Below, one piece after another: positions 9,367-17,493 of a stretch of DNA of 64,000 bases. The stretch's first letter is position 1, and each line of letters opens with the position of its first letter. The stretch comes from an uncultured Myxococcales bacterium (GTDB taxonomy: Bacteria; Myxococcota_A; UBA9042), in contig CAISBR010000066.1 of assembly GCA_903883645.1 (NCBI GenBank), positions 1-64,000 of the forward strand. Direction: 5' to 3'. The notes beneath the pieces are model-generated. The model ran no database searches. It saw only the letters and a program-made list of their open reading frames with translations, and had not been told where the DNA came from. The translations under genes were made by a program, and so were the position numbers.

Positions 9367-9780
9367 ATGGGCAGTCCCGCCATTTCCCAGACCGTGTTTC
9401 GCCTTGGCGGCGAGATCGACCTGCCGGCGATGGTGGGCGGGATGCGCCGGGTGTTGCAGCAGGCCGGTTGCAGCGATGCCGAGTCGATGCGCATGGTCAC
9501 GGTGGCATCTGAACTATCCAACAATATCATCCGCTACGCAGGCAATGGCCGGCTCACCGTGGTGGTGACACAGCTCGAGCGGCGGGTGTTGATCGAAATT
9601 ACCGCCGAAGACCGCGGGCCCGGCATCCCCAACCTAGATGCTGCACTGACAGAGCGGTTTTCTACTGGAGGCGGGCTGGGTTTGGGCCTACCGGCGGTGC
9701 GGCGCATGGTCGACGACTTCCAGATTGACTCGGCGCCTGGCCGCGGCACCAAGGTCAAAGTCCGGCGGTGGATGGCATGA
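9367..9780 (+). CDS. rsbT: RsbT-type serine/threonine kinase (switch protein)
   Basis: A 137-residue GHKL ATPase of the RsbT/RsbW anti-sigma kinase family. Motifs are the N box ELSNNIIRYA, the G1 box EDRGPGIP, and the G2 box STGGGLGLGL. Length and gene position match RsbT, the kinase that phosphorylates RsbR and RsbS STAS domains and then leaves the stressosome to activate a downstream partner. I chose the ATG at 9367; a TTG one codon earlier is possible. It lies 7 nt after rsbS and overlaps rsbX. In Gram-negative stressosomes RsbT is thought to act on a two-component module rather than on RsbU; the next genes fit that. Confidence 0.92.
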   Translation: MGSPAISQTVFRLGGEIDLPAMVGGMRRVLQQAGCSDAESMRMVTVASELSNNIIRYAGNGRLTVVVTQLERRVLIEITAEDRGPGIPNLDAALTERFSTGGGLGLGLPAVRRMVDDFQIDSAPGRGTKVKVRRWMA

Positions 9781-10463
9781 TGAGCGAATACCGGACGAGC
9801 CAGTACCAGCCGAGCGAGCCGATGGGCGACCTACTGAGCGAGCGCTCGGCGGCGAATCTCGCAAAGTGGAGTGTTAGTACAGCGAGTTACGTGCTGCCGT
9901 GCCGCGGTGAGACGGCGACAGGCGACCGCGCCGTAGTGCGGCGTTTTGGCCACGACTCGGTGATGGCGGTGCTGTTTGATGCGGCCGGGCACGGCCACCA
10001 AGCCGCTCTGCGCGCCGACGAACTGGTCACGACACTGATGCACCTGCCCGACGACACACCGCAGGCCTGGCTACAGCATTTGCACACGCAACTGTCTGGA
10101 ACCTTTGGTGCAGTCGGTGCGGCGCTGCGCGTAGACCTGCGCGACGGCACCATGGATGCGGTCTGTATCGGCGATGTGGCGTGGGTGGTACAAAGTCCCG
10201 AATTTCGACAATTTACCCGCACTCCGGGCCTGCTCGGCGTGGCTCTGCCCGCCCTGCCGCGCACGCCCATCCGCCTGCAGGGGCCCTTGCGCGTGGTGGG
10301 CCTGACCGACGGCATTCGCTCGGCGGCGCTTCAAGAGCTGATGCGCCCAAGCCGCCTGAGTGCGGCCGATTTTGCTGAGCACATCGTACGCGGCCACGCG
10401 CGACCGCACGACGATGCGGCGTGTCTGGTCATCGACATTGTGCCCGGCGCCAGGGGGTTCTAG
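9777..10463 (+). CDS. rsbX: RsbX-type PP2C phosphatase
   Basis: A 228-residue SpoIIE/PP2C-like phosphatase, expected to remove phosphate from the RsbR and RsbS STAS domains and so reset the stressosome. The metal-binding motifs are all present: LFDAAGHGHQA (DxxGHG), GLTDGIRSA, and HDDAACLVID near the C-terminus. ATG at 9777 forms an ATGA overlap with the rsbT stop; ATGs at 9768 and 9780 are alternatives. The N-terminal 30 residues look disordered. The stop at 10463 is followed directly by the ATG of the hybrid kinase, so all five genes are probably one transcript. Confidence 0.9.
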   Translation: MMSEYRTSQYQPSEPMGDLLSERSAANLAKWSVSTASYVLPCRGETATGDRAVVRRFGHDSVMAVLFDAAGHGHQAALRADELVTTLMHLPDDTPQAWLQHLHTQLSGTFGAVGAALRVDLRDGTMDAVCIGDVAWVVQSPEFRQFTRTPGLLGVALPALPRTPIRLQGPLRVVGLTDGIRSAALQELMRPSRLSAADFAEHIVRGHARPHDDAACLVIDIVPGARGF

Positions 10464-12923
10464 ATGCTACTCGGTGAGTTGCGCCTCGACGACATCGAGC
10501 TGCTGCCAGAAGTTCGTCATCACCTGTTCGGCGTGGTGGCTGACCTGCTCGAAGACCGGCGCGCTGCCTCGCAATTTGCCCTCGCGTTTTCGCAGTGGGC
10601 GCGCAGTGCGGGCACGGGCTCGGTGTGGGAACTAGAGATCGACCGCCGCGGTCATGCCTTGATGCTGGTGCTGCGCGGGCCACGGCCAGGGCAGGGCGAT
10701 GTGGTGAGTTTGGCACCCTGGTCGCAGGCCCTGCGGCAAGTGGCTGAAATTGCCTGGCCGATCGCGCCGCGCCGGGCTGAGTTGACGCCTTCGGAGATCG
10801 ACGCATTGCGGCGGCGGCTGGTGTGGCGCTCGACCGGCGAGCTAATGGCCGAGTTGCGCAGGCGAAATCGCGAGTTGCGTGACCATCAGCAGAATCTAGA
10901 GGGGCTGGTGGCCCAGCGTACCAGCGAGCTGCAGCACGCCAAAGAACTCGCCGAGGCGGCCGCCCAGGCCAAATCGATGTTCTTGGCCAACATGAGCCAC
11001 GAAATCCGCACGCCGATGAACGCGGTGCTCGGCCTGTCACACCTGATGCTCAAGACCCAGCTCGACGATCGTCAGCGCGAATACGCCACTCGCCTGCACA
11101 GTTCGGCCGGATCGCTGCTCGGTATTATCAACGATATCCTTGATTTTTCGAAGATCGAGGCCGGGCACCTGCACCTAGAAGACGTCGAGTTCAACCTTGT
11201 AGACGTGCTCGACCACGTCGCCACGGTCAACGGTCAACTGGCCACCGAGCGCGGCCTCAAGCTCACGTTCGACATCGATCCGATGGTGCCTGCGGCATTG
11301 CGCGGCGACCCCCTGCGGGTGCAACAGGTCTTGGTCAACTTGGTTAGCAATGCGATCAAGTTTACCGAGCGCGGCGAAGTGGCGATTCAAGCTCGTCTGA
11401 TAGAACAGGTAGGTGGCCGGGTTCGATTGCGGTTTTCCGTTCGCGACACGGGTATCGGCATGGGCCCCGAGCAGGTCGAGCGGCTGTTCCAGCCCTTTGA
11501 GCAGGGCGATGGGACCACCACGCGGCGCTACGGCGGTACGGGGCTTGGGCTGTCGATTACCCGCCGGCTGGTAGGGATGATGGACGGCGACGTGGCGGTC
11601 GACACCGTGCTGGGGCTGGGAAGCACTTTCCATGCCAGCGTGTGGCTGGGCGCGCCGGTGCAGCACTTCGAAGCTCCTGCGCAATTAGCCCGTGGTTTGA
11701 CGGGCTTGCGCTGCATGGTAGTCGAGGATGCGGCGGTGGCGCGCGCGACCCTGGTCGACCTGCTGCGCGGCTGGGGGCTGCGGGTCGACGAGTTCGAAGC
11801 GGCCGAGACCGGCGCCACCGCGTTGACCAAGGCTGCGGTGGAGCATGATCCCTATCAACTGCTGATTGTGGATTGGAAATTGCCGGGGCGCACCGGCGCC
11901 GAAGCCCTGAGCTGGCTCAAGGACGCGGTGCCCAGCGGCATGACAGCACCGCCGGTCGCAACCGTCATGTCGTACGGCACCGAAGATGTGCGCCACGACG
12001 CCGCCCAAGCGGGCGTGACCAAGGTGCTGGCCAAGCCAATTCATGCCAGTCAACTTCTTGATACAATTGTAGAACTGTGCTCGACGGAGCCGCGGAGCGG
12101 TGCGCTCAGCCTTGGCGATGGCCAGCTCGCCGAGACCACTTGGCCGCAACTGCAAGACCTGAGTGTGATGCTGGTCGAAGACAATGCCATCAATCGAGAT
12201 ATTGCTGTCGAATTGCTGACTTCGGTGGGGGTGCGCGTCACGACCGCCGCCAATGGCCAAGAGGCGCTCGACAACTTGGCGATGCTCGGCGCCGGCAGTT
12301 TCGACGTTATTTTGATGGACTTGCAGATGCCAGTGCTCGACGGCTACCAAGCCACCAAGGCGATTCGCGGGGACTCGCGGTACGACGAGCTGCCGATCAT
12401 CGCGATGACGGCGCACGCTCTGGCCGACGAGCGCGACCGCTGCCGGGCGGCCGGCATGATCGCACATGTGGCTAAACCTGTTGATCCGGATACGCTTTAT
12501 CGCGCCCTAGTCGACCTGCCGCGCCGGCGTACCCCCCGGACCGAGCCGCGCGTGCCGGCTACGCAGGGCAGCTGGTCCGACTCCATCGATGTCGAGACGG
12601 CCATGCGCTTTACTGGCGGCCGCACCTCGCTGCTGCGCGAGATGTTGCTGCGCTTTGGCGACCAGTACCGCGACGCCGGGCAAAAGCTGGTGGCGCAAGT
12701 GCAAGTCGATGAGCAAGTCCGCGAAGCGCAACGCGAAGCCCACTCGATCAAGGGCGTGGCGGGTATGCTCGGAATGCATGGCGTGCGCGACGCCGCCGCT
12801 AAGCTCGACGAAGCGCTCCGGTCGGGCGACCCGGCGGCCCACGAGCTGGCCTTGGCGCTGGAGCAACTGCTGGGCGCCGCGCTGGCCGCCCTGCCGGCTG
12901 TCGTTAAAGAACTTGATAATTAA
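10464..12923 (+). CDS. Hybrid histidine kinase: HisKA-HATPase-REC-REC-HPt
   Basis: An 819-residue cytoplasmic hybrid kinase with no membrane segment. Order: an unassigned N-terminal region (about 1-125), a coiled coil, HisKA with His179 in [13 protein letters not shown], HATPase_c with [11 protein letters not shown] and the DTGIGM and GGTGLGLSI boxes, a first receiver with Asp470, a second with Asp619 in LMDLQMP, and an HPt domain with His760 in HSIKGVAG. All phosphorelay residues are intact. Its ATG directly abuts the rsbX stop. In Vibrio stressosome loci a hybrid kinase follows rsbRSTX, so this protein is the likely output of RsbT; the N-terminal region is the plausible RsbT contact, which is inference. 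Confidence 0.93.
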   Translation: MLLGELRLDDIELLPEVRHHLFGVVADLLEDRRAASQFALAFSQWARSAGTGSVWELEIDRRGHALMLVLRGPRPGQGDVVSLAPWSQALRQVAEIAWPIAPRRAELTPSEIDALRRRLVWRSTGELMAELRRRNRELRDHQQNLEGLVAQRTSELQHAKELAEAAAQAKSMFLANMSHEIRTPMNAVLGLSHLMLKTQLDDRQREYATRLHSSAGSLLGIINDILDFSKIEAGHLHLEDVEFNLVDVLDHVATVNGQLATERGLKLTFDIDPMVPAALRGDPLRVQQVLVNLVSNAIKFTERGEVAIQARLIEQVGGRVRLRFSVRDTGIGMGPEQVERLFQPFEQGDGTTTRRYGGTGLGLSITRRLVGMMDGDVAVDTVLGLGSTFHASVWLGAPVQHFEAPAQLARGLTGLRCMVVEDAAVARATLVDLLRGWGLRVDEFEAAETGATALTKAAVEHDPYQLLIVDWKLPGRTGAEALSWLKDAVPSGMTAPPVATVMSYGTEDVRHDAAQAGVTKVLAKPIHASQLLDTIVELCSTEPRSGALSLGDGQLAETTWPQLQDLSVMLVEDNAINRDIAVELLTSVGVRVTTAANGQEALDNLAMLGAGSFDVILMDLQMPVLDGYQATKAIRGDSRYDELPIIAMTAHALADERDRCRAAGMIAHVAKPVDPDTLYRALVDLPRRRTPRTEPRVPATQGSWSDSIDVETAMRFTGGRTSLLREMLLRFGDQYRDAGQKLVAQVQVDEQVREAQREAHSIKGVAGMLGMHGVRDAAAKLDEALRSGDPAAHELALALEQLLGAALAALPAVVKELDN

Positions 12924-12938
12924 TCGAAAACTAGAAAG

Positions 12939-13730
12939 TTAACGCGACTCTTGCGGCGAGATCACCACCACGGTAGCGGCATAGCGCTCGCCCAATCCGG
13001 CGGCCACCGTCACGGCCGCTAGACGAACCAAGCACTTGCCGGGGCCCTTCAGCGTCACTTCGATGTGCTGGGTACCGCCTTGGCGCAGCGCCTTCAACGC
13101 CGTCACCAAGCGATCGCGACTCAGTACATCGGCCGCCAGATCGGCGAGATGCGCGGCTCGACCGTCTACAGCAGCCATGCGGCCTTCGTCGTCGAGGCGT
13201 AAGACCCGGGCACCCGTGGCCTTTGCAGCAACCGTCAGCGTTTGCAGGGCCCGCCACGAGGCCGCGTCGACCCGATCCTGCTCACTGGGTAGGGCCGGAG
13301 TCTGGCCCGATGCCGAAGCCGACTGCTTGGCCAGAAGATCTACCAATGTCTTAAGTTTAAGGATGTTGCGCAGGCGCGCACCCAACTCTAGGCGGTCGAC
13401 GGGCTTGGACAGCAACTCTTCTGCGCCAAGGCCGAGCGCCGAAAGCCGCAGGTCTTGGTCGGCCAGTCCCGTCATAATCAGCACAGGCAGGCTCTCTGTC
13501 CGCCGGTCCGCCTTGATACGGTGCAACACATCTAGACCGCTCATGTCGGGCATGATGACGTCGAGCAACACCACATCGATCGGTTGGTCGGCCAAGATGC
13601 TGAGCGCTTGGCGGCCCGAACTCGCCTCGATGGCGCGGTGACCAAGCTGCTCAACCTGCAGTGCAATTACGCGTCGAATCACCGGATCGTCGTCGACGAT
13701 CAGCACGGTATGGCTGCGTACACCCGTCAC
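12939..13730 (-). CDS. Response regulator with unassigned C-terminal domain
   Basis: A 263-residue protein. Residues 5-125 form a receiver domain with the acidic pair Asp13/Asp14, phosphoacceptor Asp57 in LLDVIMPDMSG, the conserved Thr in IMTGLA and Lys in SKPVDR. After a Ser/Ala-rich linker, residues about 150-263 form an alpha/beta domain that I do not recognise as HTH, GGDEF, HD-GYP or a phosphatase. The GTG start at 13730 is the only reasonable one. It converges on the hybrid kinase with a 15-nt gap, so it is the obvious candidate acceptor of that phosphorelay, though the HPt-to-regulator pairing is inferred. Confidence 0.85.
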   Translation of the reverse strand: MTGVRSHTVLIVDDDPVIRRVIALQVEQLGHRAIEASSGRQALSILADQPIDVVLLDVIMPDMSGLDVLHRIKADRRTESLPVLIMTGLADQDLRLSALGLGAEELLSKPVDRLELGARLRNILKLKTLVDLLAKQSASASGQTPALPSEQDRVDAASWRALQTLTVAAKATGARVLRLDDEGRMAAVDGRAAHLADLAADVLSRDRLVTALKALRQGGTQHIEVTLKGPGKCLVRLAAVTVAAGLGERYAATVVVISPQESR

Positions 13731-13790
13731 GAAGCCCCCCTGTGGCCGAGTCGCATTGGGCAGCGTCCTCGGCCGAGCAGTCCCTTGAAC

Positions 13791-13842
13791 CTAGCCTAGA
13801 CCAGTTTCTCGGGCGCGGCAATCGTTCGCGCAGTTAGGCTAG
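13791..13842. repeat. Nested inverted repeat after the FNR-like gene
   Basis: CTAGCCTA at 13791-13798 pairs perfectly with TAGGCTAG at 13835-13842. Inside, GCGCG at 13813-13817 pairs with CGCGC at 13827-13831. The structure starts 3 nt beyond the stop codon of the FNR-like gene and precedes the response regulator gene on the same strand. It lacks a T-run, so it may be a Rho-type or mRNA-stabilising stem rather than an intrinsic terminator. Confidence 0.5.
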
Positions 13843-13844
13843 AA

Positions 13845-14573
13845 CTACGAAGGCGGCGACTCGCGGGCCACTTCTTGCATCCGATCGCCCTGCAAGACCA
13901 CCACGCGCTTGCCAGAGACCTTAACCAGGCCCTCGACCTCGAGTTCGCCGATCGCCCGCACCACCGTCTCGACCCGTGCGCCGACCAGCTCCGCGATGTC
14001 GCGCCGCGAGAGCCGCAGCTCCAGTTCGATACCCCGCACGCCATGGCGACCGTAACGACGGGCTAGATCGACGATCAGCGCTGCCACCCGTGCGCGCACC
14101 GTCCGCGTGTTGCGTGCCAGCAGCATTTCGTACGCATCGTCAAGGTCTTCGCGTGCGTGTTCAAGCAGTTGCACGGCCAGAGCCGGCACGTCGCGAGCGG
14201 CCTTGGTCACAAACGCCGCATCGATGCGACACATCAGCGTGGTCTGGATTGCGATCGCGTCGTAGGGGCAAGGCTTGCCAAGTGGGCACAGATACTCAAG
14301 ACTTTGGCCTGCGTGCACCAGTCGAACCAGCGTGCGACGGCCGTTCACGTCGGTGCGCCACAGCCCAACCATGCCGTCGGTCACAAAGAAAAGGGCTGTA
14401 GAAATAATACCTTGCGTGGCAATGTGGTCGCCCGGCTCGGCGCGCAGTCGGCTGCGGGCCCGCTCCATCTCGCAGGCGCACTCGTACGACAAGTCTGCAA
14501 ATTCACTGTAAGCGCGCGACGGGCAGTTCTGGCACGGTTCGCCATTTAGGTTCTGGTGGTCGGCCAAGGCCAT
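13845..14573 (-). CDS. Crp/Fnr family transcription regulator with FNR-like Cys cluster
   Basis: A 242-residue regulator: cyclic-nucleotide-binding-like beta barrel (about 40-140), a long dimerisation helix, and a C-terminal winged HTH with LSRRDIAELVGARVETVVRAI as recognition region. The N-terminus has Cys14 and Cys17 (CQNC), then Cys32 and Cys34, and the barrel has CPLGKPC, a spacing that could hold an iron-sulfur cluster as in FNR. I chose the ATG at 14573 with GGGG about 8 nt upstream; a GTG at 14606 adds 11 residues. It sits beside a globin-based stressosome, suggesting redox or oxygen control. The cluster is inferred, not shown. Confidence 0.85.
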   Translation of the reverse strand: MALADHQNLNGEPCQNCPSRAYSEFADLSYECACEMERARSRLRAEPGDHIATQGIISTALFFVTDGMVGLWRTDVNGRRTLVRLVHAGQSLEYLCPLGKPCPYDAIAIQTTLMCRIDAAFVTKAARDVPALAVQLLEHAREDLDDAYEMLLARNTRTVRARVAALIVDLARRYGRHGVRGIELELRLSRRDIAELVGARVETVVRAIGELEVEGLVKVSGKRVVVLQGDRMQEVARESPPS

Positions 14574-14768
14574 CTCTACCCCGTCAGCCGTTGGGCTGGG
14601 CGTCACTATCGCAAGGTCGCCGCGCTTGCGAAAGTCCGGCTTGTCGCGGCTTGGTCACGCCTAAGTCAAGGCCGCTCTGTTGCGATGTGTCACAAAGTAA
14701 TGTGAATGCGGCGCATGACCTGCCTGGCCCCTTGACCACAGCCCCGGCAAATCCCATCTTGTCGGACA

Positions 14769-14786
14769 GTCCGCGCCCCCGCGGAC
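14769..14786. repeat. Short perfect hairpin in the 5' region of the envelope operon
   Basis: GTCCGCG at 14769-14775 and CGCGGAC at 14780-14786 form a perfect 7-bp stem with a CCCC loop, 18 nt before the start codon of the next gene. It could be a leader hairpin near the ribosome site or part of an operator. Upstream, TGTGTCACA at about 14689-14697 is a small palindrome resembling a CRP half-site pair, but too short to call. Confidence 0.4.
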
Positions 14787-14804
14787 CTAGTTCCGGTGGC
14801 TCCA

Positions 14805-15530
14805 ATGATGCAGCAGCAGGCCCGTACGGCATGGCCTTTGGTGCTGGTCGGCTTGGTCGCTGCGGGTTGCTTCGCTGCCGCCCCCACTGCGGCTCAGGGT
14901 GCTGCTGAGGGTGCTGCTCAGGGTGCTGCTAAGGGTGCTGCTCAGGGTGCGGCTCAGGGTGCTGCTGAGGGTGCGGCTCAGGGCGTCGCTCGGGGTGCCG
15001 CTGCGAGTCAAGAGCAGAGCGCGGAATCGTCACACTCGTCCTTTAGTTCTGTTGGGTTATCTGCCTTGGCTGGCACGCCGGCGGCATTGGGAACGGGTCT
15101 CGTCTTGGGCCCCAGCGTCCATGCCCTCACCGCCGGGCCTTGGGCCTGGGGCGCAGAAATCGGCTACGACAGTGCCACCGAGTACACCCAGTCGTGGAGT
15201 GTCGTGCACGACGAAGTGCGCCTGCGCCTGTTGGCTGCCCTGCAGCGGCCGGTCGGTCGCGGGCGTTTTACTGCGCAATTTGGCATAGGTACTACTGTTT
15301 TGCACGAGACGCGCAATCGAGCCCAGGCGAGCCGCATCGGCAGCACGGGGGTCGCCGTTTCGGCCGCAGCTTGGGGTGTCTTGCCTGCTGCCGACCTGCG
15401 CGTGGGCGTGCAGTTGCCCGTTTGGCGCGACTGGGGCATCGGCATACTACTCGGGCCCGCAGCGCATCTTCGCGCCAGCGAGCTCAATTGGGGCTGGTCG
15501 GCGTCTTTGTCGCTGGGGTGGCTGCCATGA
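14805..15530 (+). CDS. Exported barrel-like protein with GAAX repeat linker
   Basis: A 241-residue exported protein of unknown function. A hydrophobic signal segment ends near VAAGC, which could be a weak lipobox or a plain signal peptidase I region. Next comes a nine-unit tetrapeptide repeat (Gly-Ala-Ala-Gln/Glu/Lys), encoded by a 12-bp tandem repeat, and then a C-terminal half of alternating hydrophobic strands rich in Gly and Trp, like a small outer-membrane barrel. ATG at 14805 (or 14808) follows GGTGG. The stop overlaps the next gene as ATGA. It opens the long envelope operon that ends with the carbamoyltransferase. Confidence 0.6.
   Translation: MMQQQARTAWPLVLVGLVAAGCFAAAPTAAQGAAEGAAQGAAKGAAQGAAQGAAEGAAQGVARGAAASQEQSAESSHSSFSSVGLSALAGTPAALGTGLVLGPSVHALTAGPWAWGAEIGYDSATEYTQSWSVVHDEVRLRLLAALQRPVGRGRFTAQFGIGTTVLHETRNRAQASRIGSTGVAVSAAAWGVLPAADLRVGVQLPVWRDWGIGILLGPAAHLRASELNWGWSASLSLGWLP
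14898..15005 (+). repeat. 12-bp tandem repeat, nine units, coding (GAAX)n
   Basis: Nine consecutive 12-bp units of the type GGTGCTGCTSAG encode Gly-Ala-Ala-X. The first seven differ by one or two bases, mainly at wobble positions; the last two are degenerate. Unit length is a multiple of three, so copy-number change would alter linker length without a frameshift. It separates the signal peptide from the barrel-like domain. Confidence 0.9.
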
Positions 15531-16681
15531 CCGCACGCTTTGCAAGCTTGGCGATAGGGGTGCTGCTTCTCGGCAGCTGCGATCAAGGTGTGCAGTCCTT
15601 GACCGATACTGCGACACCCGTGGCGCGCATTCAGGTGCGTCTTGCCAATGATCCTGGTTTGTTTCAGGCCCAAGCGCCAACGCCCAGCACCGACGCCGCC
15701 GGCGACCCCAGCGCGACCGTAGACCAGACCATGCACATGCGGATTGGCCTGCTCTGGCTGGATGCTCCATCTGCAGATCCGTTGTGTTTACAGGCATTTC
15801 AGGCAACTCTTGGCGTTGGGGAGCCGCTCGATGCCTCGCAAACCGCAGTGGTCAAAGCCGGCTGCGAAGACGTATTTGCGGTGGCACCCTTCGCAAGAAC
15901 CACGGGGCAGCCGGGGCCTTCGGTGGCGGTAACCCCGGGCGAAGTCAAGACGATTACACTACTCGACCTGCCATCCGGCAACGTGCTCATCGGCAAGCCG
16001 CCCGACCGTGTGGGCTATGCCGCACTGGTGCTGTTCGACGACCGCGATCAGAGTGGCGAGCTTGAGCTGCCGCAAGTGGGCCTATACACATCGCTTACCA
16101 ACACCAACGGCGATGGCAAAGGCGGTGGACCGGGCGGTGGTGGTGGCGGCCCCGGCATGATGGGCGGCGACAAGCCTCGCGTGGCCGACTACATCTACGG
16201 CGCGACGTTTGTCAGCATGGCCAAGCCCAACACCCGCCTCGTCTATCGCGAGGGGGCGTGGGGTGTCAACTTGCTGTTATTTTACCCATTCTTGGGCTGT
16301 GCCGCCCCGCAGGTCGGCATGTCGTGGCTCGACGCCAGCGGCCCGCCCAACAAGTCGGTCTGCCAATTCGAGACGTTGCCCAATCGCATCGTCGACTTGT
16401 CCGCCGGCCCCACCGAGACCGTGCGCTCCGTGGCCTGCCGCCAGCGCGCCGAGCACTACCGCGAGCCGCCCGACTCGTGGAAGCCGTTGACGCCATGGGC
16501 CTGCATCAGCAAGAACGAGATGGTGGTGGCTGCCGACCCGGGGGCTTGCAAGGGCCTGACACACTTGCTGATTAAGGGCTGCTCGACCAGCGCCACCTGC
16601 AAGAAACCCGAGTGGGGCGACAACGCCGTGCCCCCCACCTGGTGGCCATGCAACGACGCGCCGGAGCCTAAGACCAAATGA
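15527..16681 (+). CDS. Lipoprotein of unknown function with Gly-rich loop
   Basis: A 384-residue protein with a short signal peptide ending in LLLGSC, a clear lipobox. The middle region contains DDRDQSGELELP, close to a calcium-binding EF-hand/dockerin loop but lacking the final acidic residue, followed by a Gly-rich stretch near residues 195-220. The C-terminal half holds many Cys (at least eight), suggesting disulfides. I do not recognise a family. It overlaps both neighbours by 4 nt and is therefore translated with them. It probably partners the flanking barrel proteins in the outer membrane, which is inference from context only. Confidence 0.6.
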   Translation: MTARFASLAIGVLLLGSCDQGVQSLTDTATPVARIQVRLANDPGLFQAQAPTPSTDAAGDPSATVDQTMHMRIGLLWLDAPSADPLCLQAFQATLGVGEPLDASQTAVVKAGCEDVFAVAPFARTTGQPGPSVAVTPGEVKTITLLDLPSGNVLIGKPPDRVGYAALVLFDDRDQSGELELPQVGLYTSLTNTNGDGKGGGPGGGGGGPGMMGGDKPRVADYIYGATFVSMAKPNTRLVYREGAWGVNLLLFYPFLGCAAPQVGMSWLDASGPPNKSVCQFETLPNRIVDLSAGPTETVRSVACRQRAEHYREPPDSWKPLTPWACISKNEMVVAADPGACKGLTHLLIKGCSTSATCKKPEWGDNAVPPTWWPCNDAPEPKTK

Positions 16682-17493
16682 GGCTTCTGCTTTTTGCCTT
16701 GGCGATCACCGCGCTGCTGCCGAGCCTGGCATGGGCTGAGCCCGTGGCTGAATCCGCGGCCATGCCCGCCGCTGTGACCGAGGCTGTGGCTTCGGCGGCT
16801 AAGCCCACGGCCGAAAGCGACGACGACGCGCTCGAGATCAAACTCAGCTTGCCCACCGAGTCGGACCGCATGGCCTGGAAAAACCCAGGATTTCGTATCC
16901 TGCTCGGCTGGGACTACGGCTGGATGCACGGTCTGTCCGGCGCTCCAGGTGGCCGCGGCAACGGCGTGGTCATTCGCTTTGGCAGCCGCCTCGACCAAGA
17001 CTGGTCGCTGATGCTCAATTTCGCTTACGGTTCCATCGGCGCGGCCTCGGCAAGCGGCACCTACGGCACGCCCGGCACGGGCCTGTCGGGCCTGCGCTTC
17101 ATGGGCACGCTCGACCCCACCTTGCACGTCACCGACCATCTGCAACTCGCGATGGGCTTTGGCTTTGCCGGCATTACCGAAGGACGCAGCGGTCGCACCG
17201 AGCCCGCCGCCGAGCAGTTGAACACCCTGGTGTCGTCGTTCACGCTGCCCAAGGCCTATCCGCCCGTCGCGTCGTGCTCTGGCGTGGGGGTGGGTAGCTT
17301 GCTGCGCGCCGAATACCTGTTTGTTTTAGGGCCGATGCTCACCTCTGGCGCCACCTTGCAGGTCGACGGCCAGTGGACCGGTTGCGTGCAGACGACCCGC
17401 AGCGTCGACTCCGACACGGCCCAGCCCGTGACGCGCCGGCAATGGTGGCCCCACGTGGGCGGCAGCCTGGGATGGGTGGTCGGATGGCGCTGA
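16678..17493 (+). CDS. Outer-membrane beta-barrel-like protein
   Basis: A 271-residue protein with a signal peptide cleaved after SLAWA, an Ala/Pro/Glu-rich spacer to about residue 65, and then alternating amphipathic strands rich in Gly, Phe and Trp ending in GWVVGWR. This fits an eight- to ten-strand outer-membrane barrel. There are two Cys in the C-terminal third. The start overlaps the upstream lipoprotein stop by 4 nt, and the TonB-domain receptor gene starts 10 nt before its end. No specific family is recognised. Confidence 0.6.
   Translation: MRLLLFALAITALLPSLAWAEPVAESAAMPAAVTEAVASAAKPTAESDDDALEIKLSLPTESDRMAWKNPGFRILLGWDYGWMHGLSGAPGGRGNGVVIRFGSRLDQDWSLMLNFAYGSIGAASASGTYGTPGTGLSGLRFMGTLDPTLHVTDHLQLAMGFGFAGITEGRSGRTEPAAEQLNTLVSSFTLPKAYPPVASCSGVGVGSLLRAEYLFVLGPMLTSGATLQVDGQWTGCVQTTRSVDSDTAQPVTRRQWWPHVGGSLGWVVGWR

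Noticed and set aside
14898..15005. Possible CRISPR-like array.
   Set aside because: Units are contiguous, 12 bp long and coding, with no spacers and no cas genes.
14787..15011. Ser-Thr-Leu-Ser-Ser repeat frame and Leu-Leu-Arg-Val repeat frame over the 12-bp tandem repeat.
   Set aside because: These are other-frame readings of the same repeat; only the Gly-Ala-Ala-X frame has a signal peptide and a continuing domain.
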